From Echinometra lucunter (taxonomy: Eukaryota > Echinodermata > Echinoidea > Camarodonta > Echinometridae), in contig CM057151.1 in NCBI GenBank assembly GCA_029962745.1, positions 34,118,818 through 34,182,817 on the forward strand: 64,000 nt of DNA, read 5' to 3'. The translations under genes and the position numbers were made by a program. Position 1 is the stretch's first letter. Every line of letters starts with the position of its first letter. Below the pieces are notes generated by a model that saw only the letters and a program-made list of their open reading frames with translations, did not search any database and was not told the DNA's origin. Shown here one piece after another: positions 57,591 to 64,000 of the stretch.

Positions 57591-58175
57591 GCCCATGGAC
57601 TGTCAACGAAATTAATTCGGCAGAGAAATTGTCGGCGAGGCAGTTGTCACATTATTGTCGAAATAATTCGGAGGAGCAAATATCTAGTCGGAGTAATTGT
57701 GGGTGGAGCATATGTCTGTGGAGCTAAGTCATTTCGGAGCATATGTCAGCGGAGCAAATGTCGTTTCAGAGCATATGTCGGTGGAGCAAATGTCGGCGGA
57801 GCAAATGTCGTTTCAGAGCATATGTCAGCGGAGCAATTGTCGGCGGAGTAAATGTCGGCGGAGCGTATGTCGGCGGAGCAAATGTCATTTCGGAGCATAT
57901 GTCTGCGGAACAATTGTCGGCGGAGTAAATGTCGGCGGAGCGTATGTCGGCGGAGCAAATGTCATTTCGGAGCATATGTCTGCGGAACAATTGTCGGCGG
58001 AGTAAATGTCGGCGGAGCATATGTCGGCGGAGCAAATGTCATTTCGGAGCATATGTCGGCGGAGCAAATGTCGGCGGAGCAAATGTCGACGGAGCAATTG
58101 TCACGGAGCAATTGTTGCGGAGCACTTGTAGGAATTTTCGGAGCAGTTGTCGCCGGAGCATATGTCGGCGGATTG

Positions 58176-60841
58176 GGCCATATCACAAAATATGGACTCT
58201 CTGTCACAAATGGGTTAGGTGATCAAATCAGGAAGTCAAAGATTGATCAAAAAGATGTACATGTAGGGTAGGACATAGACAGAATTGATGCCCATATCAT
58301 TATAATGATATGTAGTCAGATCATACTGTGTCAAATAATTTGGCAGATTATACATATAGTGCATGCTCTGGAGTTGAATATGAAATGAAATTACCTCCAG
58401 CTTTCTTGTGCAAAATATAAGTATGAAGGTGTATCCTAGCTTGCTGATTTTTCTTGTGTCCTCATCAGTAGTCTACCATTTCCAGACAATTAACTTTCAT
58501 AATTCCATTGCTGGAGATGATAATGAGGTTGTGCAGAACATGGAAATAATGGATCAACCACCATATCAACAACAAAAAACAACTTTCAAATGGTGTAATT
58601 AACTTTGCACATCACATCATTCGAACTGCATGTATGTAATTTCTGAAACAAAAATGGCCCAAACTTGAAATTTTTTATATTGGAATAATAATGATAATAT
58701 TGTATGTCATAATTCGGCCATTGATATATATTGAACTCGATATACAAACAATATTGGACTCGTCAGTATATTGGCATATCTCGTCCAATATTTCCATTTA
58801 TATTTCTTATTCTAAGATTCTAGGCCTCTGATTGGTCAAACGGGCAGTCATGGAAACCGCTAGCTGACTGCCTGGCATATAGCAAAAAAACTATTGACTA
58901 GGCATATAGTTCTATCTCTGTGTACAATACATCAGTACATGGTTTGTTACGCGCTAGCTCTAGAGAAGTAGGCCGAGTAAGATGCGCGTAAGTATACCTT
59001 GCGCGCCTATCTATTTTTGCACATCGTGAAAATTCAATCATACTTTAAATTCTCTGACCGGCAGCTCAACTTCATTTTAATGCCTTAATTTAGCATAGAT
59101 TAAGTGGGATGTGGTATGTAAAACAAAATAGACTGCTTTGAGGGGCATGGTTGGAACTATAGCCCAAGGTGATCTTGAAACTGTATTATGTCCCGAGACG
59201 AAGTCGAGTGATCTCAGGGCCATCCAATATTATATAAATATCTGCATCCATAGCTTTAGAATTTCTCAAGTGCATTATATGTCCTATGGCCTCGGTGAGA
59301 TACAATGCACAAGAGAAATTCTATATCTATGGGTGCACATTTTATGGTGTATTTGACAACAATAAGCATGTACTATGCATTATATAGATTGGGAAATTGC
59401 TTTGGGGAGCTCATCAAACTATTTACATTGCAACATCTGTCACAAGTCATAAAGTGCGGCGCACGCCATGCGCTCTAAATTATCAGTAATTCGTAAGTTA
59501 TCAGTACCTTGGCCTATGGGATTTTGTACACAAATAAGCATGCAATATGGTCGTGGCCATATAATGAATTACACAATAGCAGGAAGAGCAAATCTGATCA
59601 ATCAGAATCCTTTTAAGTAACCCATCCTATATAATAAAATAAGCAGAAATAGAATAGCGTAGATATAATGTACATGTAGTATATTATAAAGTTTTACCTT
59701 TTACATGGATAGCTATCAAATCTGTGGGCCTTTATACTGCTGACAGAGGAAGGAATTCCTTATTTTCCTATTTTTATCAGCAGCCTTGTGAAGTTGCAGT
59801 AGATCCTGTTTTTGTGGTATTGTGGCTGACATGAATTGTTTCTCGGTTCCTGTACTTTACTGATCTGTTGATTGAATGAAATGTAAAAAAAAGAGAAAAA
59901 ACAATATACAGGAACTAAAGAATAATGTGTGTCAAAGATTATTTATATATTGAATTAAAGGTTTTTCCTCGCTATTTCTTTTTAAAAGAGGAATTTTTCG
60001 TTGCTTGAGGTCACATTAAAAAAAAAATTCTCTCCTTCATACTTCCTTCTTCACCATTAAAAAAAATATCTTTGAATTTCTTTGTCTCAGTTTCAATTTT
60101 ACTGTAATTCTACCTATTTATCACAGAAGATGAATACACAGCAGGCATTGTATATTTTTTGTCTCAGTTATGTCATGACACAAGAATCATGAATAGTAGC
60201 AAATCTTACATGTCATCTTGTCATATCAGTGTTGAAATTTCTTGCATTCTCTCCCCCCCCCCCATCTCTCTCTCTCTCTCTCACTCTTCTTTCTCTTTTC
60301 ATTCTTTCTTGCACTTCCTTCTTTCTTGCACTTCCTTCCTTCCCCTCTCTCTTCCCTTCCTCTCCTTCCCTTTACCTTATACTGTATGTGTTTTACATAT
60401 AAATGTACACATATTTACCGGTAGTTAAAGATTTGATTTTTTTTTTCTGATCCTTATTGATTAATCACTTGGACATCAAGCTATTTGTGTGCTTCACCTT
60501 TTCAGTTTTCTACCCCCATTCCACTTTCCTTCTCACTCTTTCTTAGTCTTACCCTTTCTGCCTCTCTTCCTAGTTCTTAGTTTTCTTTTGCTTTCATTGT
60601 GGGTGTGATCGTGTTGATACTGGTAGTTTTTCTTTGAATTTGAGGGTATTGTTAAAAGGTCTATTTATTTGGATCATTGTATTTTTCAGCACTTTAATAG
60701 AATGTAATAGAATTATCTTGTTTTCACCCTTGACATAATAGGTTTATTTTCGGGGTTCTATTTGATTTTTTTTTTCCCTAAAAAATTACTTGTACTATTC
60801 ATTGATTCTTATCCATATTTTGTTTCTGTGTCTCATGACAG
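58176..60841. other. End of the 38-kb ASZ1 intron
   Basis: Contains a palindrome near 59245-59345 (AGAATTTCTC...GAGAAATTCT), an inverse CCAATATT/AATATTGG pair at 58740-58800, and CT-rich tracts at 60247-60372. No exon found before the acceptor at 60841. Confidence 0.55.
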
Positions 60842-60953
60842 AAGTCACATGACCCCTTTGATGGTTGCCTCCCAGAATGGCCATGCAAGGGTTGTAGAGA
60901 TGCTACTATCTTGTGGAGCAGAAGTTAACAATGTGGACAATAGGAGATGGCCA
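60842..60953 (+). CDS. ASZ1: ASZ1-like ankyrin exon 3 of those recognised
   Basis: Acceptor TGTGTCTCATGACAG ends at 60841; donor CCA|GTAAGT at 60954. One base completes the Lys codon begun at 22671-22672, then 37 codons, ending in phase 0. Reads SHMTPLMVASQNGHARVVEM, LLSCGAEVNNVDNRRWP: a textbook ankyrin repeat (TPLM.A...GH..VVE.LL..GAEVN) and the start of the next. Joined to 22672 no residue is gained or lost against the ASZ1 pattern (GADVN-THE-K-SH-MTPLM), which argues that the exons 38 kb apart are adjacent in the transcript. Length 112 bp, same as the preceding exon. Confidence 0.85.
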
Positions 60954-61794
60954 GTAAGTACTAGTATATGAACATGATACATGTACTTTGTGTCTTTGGC
61001 AATTCTGTTAGATTAGTTCCATGCAGTAATTGTTACCTTACTTGTCCGTGTTTATTCATTTATCTCATTCATAGATGGATTTTTTTTTTGTACATGTACA
61101 CTGACTAATGGTTCTCCCCCCCCCCCCCCCCCCCCATTTCTAACAAAGTAGTGAAATGTCATGAAAAGAGAATTTTCATTACTTTTTTAAAAAATGAAAT
61201 AAATGGATAAAAGACTTAAGTTTGTAAAATTCCATGAGTCTTGTACAGAGTAAATTAATGAATGGGAAAAAAAAAGTGCCATAGCAAGAGTTTGGGGTTG
61301 TATAGTATCTGTCATTCCTTTAACAGTAATAAAATCACACTACCCATGACATGCTTTTCATTTCATGACTGGTTTTTCATTTCAGTATTATCTGCCATTT
61401 AGGCAGCTGTGGTTGGCTCTGGTTTCTCTAATCACTTTCCTTTTAGCCTAGTTGGGCTTTCCATGATGATTTTGTGGCTGTACAAGTTTAACTTTTAAGT
61501 AGCAGCAATAATGATAAAATAAAAATGGTAGCAACCCTATCTAAAGTTCATTGATAAACTGAAGGCATATATGAATAGTACTTAATTGGTAGCTCTATAA
61601 AGCCAGCCATAAATCCTCTTGAAAGTTCTCATTTCTGAGTGATTGGAATGAAATACACTCGTGTACATGTAGGAAAAGTTGGTGTCCTTGCACATTGGGA
61701 ACTTTAGCACAGGGCTGTGTAAATGATTTTGTATGTACAGACAGATATCCATCATCAATCTTTGACTGCATTTACACACTTTACATGCTAATTT
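60954..61794. other. ASZ1 intron, no gene
   Basis: AT-rich with a C19 tract at 61117-61135. Confidence 0.6.
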
Positions 61795-62221
61795 GTGTCG
61801 TTTTTTGTCTTGCTTCCTCTCTTTGTCTGTCTCTCTCTGTCTTTTTCTCTGTCTCTGTCTCTCTCTGTCTTTCTGTCTCTCTCTTTCTAAATCTCTCTTT
61901 CCTTCATTCCACTTTTCTCCCTCCTTACCTCCTATGTCCACCTCTTATTTCTTTATATCTTTGTCTCTTCCCTGCCCAACTCTCTATTTGTCTTGTTTTC
62001 TTTTTCTTCATTTCTGTCTCTGTCTTTATTTTATTGTTTCTCTCTCTCTTTCTCTCTCTTATCTGTCTCTCTTTTTTTCTCATTGTCTCTGCCTATCTTT
62101 TGTTTTTATCTGTCTTCCTCTGTCCTCCTACATACCTCTGTTTTTGCATCTCCATCATTTCCATCATTCTCTCCATCTCTTTCTGTTGCATTGTCTCCCT
62201 TTCTCTCTCTGCCTCTGTCTG

Positions 62222-62259
<38 letters not shown>

Positions 62260-62362
62260 TCTCGCTCTCTGTCTACTTGTCTCTCTTGCTCTCTGTCTAC
62301 TTGTCTTTGTTTCCCCATCTGTCTGTACTCTCTTGGTTTCCTCCCCCTTCCTCTCTCTGTCT
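61795..62362 (+). repeat. 560-bp pyrimidine tract leading into a splice acceptor
   Basis: Almost entirely C and T on the + strand (TCTCTCTGTCTTTCTGTCTC...), ending in CTCTCTCTGTCTAG at the exon start. Large open frames on both strands here are compositional. It forms a grossly extended polypyrimidine tract and is a candidate for triplex (H-DNA) formation. Confidence 0.85.
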
Positions 62363-62364
62363 AG

Positions 62365-62496
62365 GCTTTGTTTTATGCAGCTGAGGGTGGTCACACCAAG
62401 GTAGTCGAATTGCTGTTAGCCAACAGAGCAGATGCTACGAAATGCAGTAATGATGGGACTGCTGCAGATATTGCATATAGCAAAGACCATATCAAG
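62365..62496 (+). CDS. ASZ1: ASZ1-like ankyrin exon 4 of those recognised
   Basis: Acceptor CTGTCTAG (62364), donor AAG|GTTTGT (62497). 44 codons, phase 0 at both ends. ALFYAAEGGHTKVVELLLAN, then RADATKCSNDGTAADIAYSKDHIK. The first part completes the repeat begun by DNRRWP in the previous exon; the second is a further repeat whose loop (CSNDGTAADIAYSKDH) aligns with the TKDGKMPSEIAKRNKH-type last repeat of ASZ1. The canonical next part would be the linker and SAM domain; no such exon is seen before 64000, so the gene continues beyond the window. Confidence 0.85.
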
Positions 62497-62642
62497 GTTT
62501 GTACATTGATATTAAAAAAAAATCTGGTAATGACCCAATGTGTTGACACTCTCTGTACCCTTGATCATGTTCCATCACATTTATGACATAGGTTTATTGC
62601 TACTCTTACCCATTTCCTCACTTTGATCCTAAATCTGATACT

Positions 62643-63265
62643 GGGTGATTTCAAGTTCGGTGTGCGGTGTTGGTGTTGAGAGCATGGAAAGGCTGCTGAA
62701 CCGAGCTCCAACACCGACGGTCGGTTTAGAGGGACGATACGGATCTGATCCGATCACCTTATCGATAGTTCAACACCGATTGACGTCATACGCTATTGCG
62801 AAAAATCTCGACGATAAAATCATTTCCCCTCAGAATTTTTAATAAATCTACATTTTATTGCGTTCGAATTGCATAACCATTTGAAGAATCCAAGAGGAAA
62901 ATTATCACTCTTCCAAGGAAAATATATGGTTTTGAGTATTCCAAGTTGTTTTGACTGCGAAATGGGTTTAACCACCAACATGTCACGAGTGGCCGTAGCA
63001 AAGAGTGCCGCTGCTCCGCGAGGGACAAACAGCAATAACATGTATGATCACAACCCAACACCAACACCATACTTGAAATCATGAATTTCCTAGGGGGTGG
63101 TGTTGGTGAATGGGGAAATTACATGTAAATCGTCAACACGAACCGTGATACTCGGTTCAGTAGACAACATTCGACACCACCAAGCAACACTGACTACCGG
63201 AAATACATCAAATTTTGCGAGGTCAATCCCAACACCAGCCTCCAACACCGTACTTGAAATCACCC
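62643..63265. mobile_element. MITE with GGGTGATTTCAAGT ends
   Basis: Left end GGGTGATTTCAAGTTCGGTG and right end the inverse of GGGTGATTTCAAGTACGGTG, with GGTGTTGG/CCAACACC words throughout and an inner inverse pair near 63045-63115. About 620 bp, non-coding. Confidence 0.75.
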
Positions 63266-64000
63266 ACTGTTATTAACCTACCCCTACCCAAACTCCTACC
63301 CCAACTCTGACCCTTAACCATAACTAACTCTTACATAAAGCCTAATCACAACCTAACCCAAACCTTATATATATATATTTTTTTTTTTCTTCTTCTTTTT
63401 TAATACAAAATAAAGCCTGGAGTAAAACTGTTGCCAAGGCAAATGATGGGTGGGTCTTTCCAGAGAACACAAATTATGACAAGTTCTTTGCGATGTGACA
63501 TTTGCTTCAGTGACACATCTATTGGCTTCCAGTATCAATATCATTGTGGGCTAGGATAGTCAAAGTTGAAGTTAGGTTTAGACATAGTGAAGTGGGTCCA
63601 GGGGTAAAGTTAAGAGTTCATTTCGTGAATAAAATTGACCATGGAGCATTTTTCCTGGAGCATGTGCAGTATAACCATCATAAGTACCATTTCTTCCTTT
63701 CCTAATTTCCTTATACACAATTATTAGTAACTATAGATGAGTGAAGAATGAGGTTGTTCCCTTAAAACACAGCATGTTCTGTATTATGTATAAAATAAAA
63801 ATGTAGAATGTGCAATATAGAAAAGAAAAAACTTAATGATGATGATGGATATACCTTGCAAAGATTGACATCCATTGTACCTGAACTTACAATTAGGGTT
63901 ATGCCTCCCAAATTTCTGATTATGCAAGTTGATTTGTGGTTAGCATTTGATCCTGTTACAAATTTTGGGAAAGGAAAGGGTCCACTAGTAGACCCGGCAG
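63266..64000. other. ASZ1 intron, no gene; CCTAACCC-like low-complexity text
   Basis: 63275-63365 consists of degenerate CTAACCC/CCTTAACC words (also seen at 26220-26275), then TATATATA and a T run. No exon found to the end. Confidence 0.5.

Larger units (their letters stand above)
56405..58175. mobile_element. Foldback element, ends built of 15-bp subrepeats (TU-like)
   Basis: Left arm 56405-56690 is made of GCTCCGCCGACATTT-type 15-mers; right arm 57690-58175 of the inverse GGAGCAAATGTCGGC, with AAATG/ATATG/AATTG variants. The outermost parts mirror each other in detail (CGAAAATTCCGACAAGTGCTCCGCG versus CGGAGCACTTGTAGGAATTTTCG). The middle holds other repeats. Sea-urchin TU elements, as I remember them, also have inverted ends made of 15-bp tandem repeats. 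Open frames of CSADIC/MSAEQ type are direct translations of the 15-mer and not genes. The target duplication is not seen. Confidence 0.8.

Noticed and set aside
56293..58271. Many overlapping frames reading CSADIC or MSAEQM repeats
   Set aside because: A 15-bp repeat keeps all frames open; no start, splice or composition evidence for a protein.
61695..62404. Frames of 120-229 codons over the CT tract
   Set aside because: Low-complexity TCTCTG translation; the only real coding part is the ankyrin exon at 62365.
63275..63365. Interstitial telomere repeat
   Set aside because: CTAACCC words are degenerate and mixed with CCTACCC and AACTCT; not a TTAGGG array.

Overview
This is intron-rich, repeat-laden animal nuclear DNA. 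The only recognisable host gene is a germline ankyrin-repeat gene on the + strand, best matched by memory to ASZ1/GASZ (ankyrin repeat, SAM and basic leucine zipper protein 1). Four exons are visible: 21864-21992, 22561-22672, 60842-60953 and 62365-62496. They join in frame and together read as four consecutive ankyrin-type blocks aligned to the ASZ1 ankyrin domain. The 5' end (before 21864) and the SAM/C-terminal part (after 62496) are not securely in the window. Low GC, long introns, abundant GTCC/CGTC tetramer repeats and a foldback element built of 15-bp subrepeats resembling sea-urchin TU elements suggest a marine invertebrate, probably an echinoderm. That species call is an inference.

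Layout. 546-5888: a small inverted-repeat element split by an LTR retrotransposon (926-5816, gag on the - strand, tRNA-Gln-type primer site, pol deleted), whose right LTR is itself split by a tandem-repeat element (3148-4990). 8935-14448: a chain of MITEs and a 4.2-kb hAT-like element with an 8-bp target duplication and two further elements nested in it. 14727-15770: two tandem-repeat families fused. 16769-17847: a second hAT-like element with an 8-bp duplication. 19966-21575: two TTAA MITEs sharing one TTAA. 21864-22672: two ASZ1 exons. 22673-60841: one 38-kb intron holding TTAA MITEs (27251-27657, 35672-38023, 46714-48612, 52033-52370), a hAT-like MITE (28237-28462), a Helitron-like element with a textbook 3' hairpin plus CTAG (to 39431), a second copy of the tandem-repeat element (49075-50746), two foldback elements (45521-46531, 56405-58175), and a possible two-exon antisense gene (30493 to 29009). 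60842-62496: two more ASZ1 exons, the second directly preceded by a 560-bp pyrimidine tract. 62643-63265: a last MITE.

The most interesting signal is a shared design among unrelated-looking repeats: a hairpin head, a GTCC-type tetramer run, then head-to-tail units of about 150 bp, each carrying AGGTCA direct repeats spaced by one base (DR1-type nuclear receptor sites). One family has an empty site in this window that shows insertion without target duplication; another ends like a Helitron. If the ASZ1 call is right, a gene of the transposon-silencing piRNA pathway carries introns packed with young and old mobile DNA.
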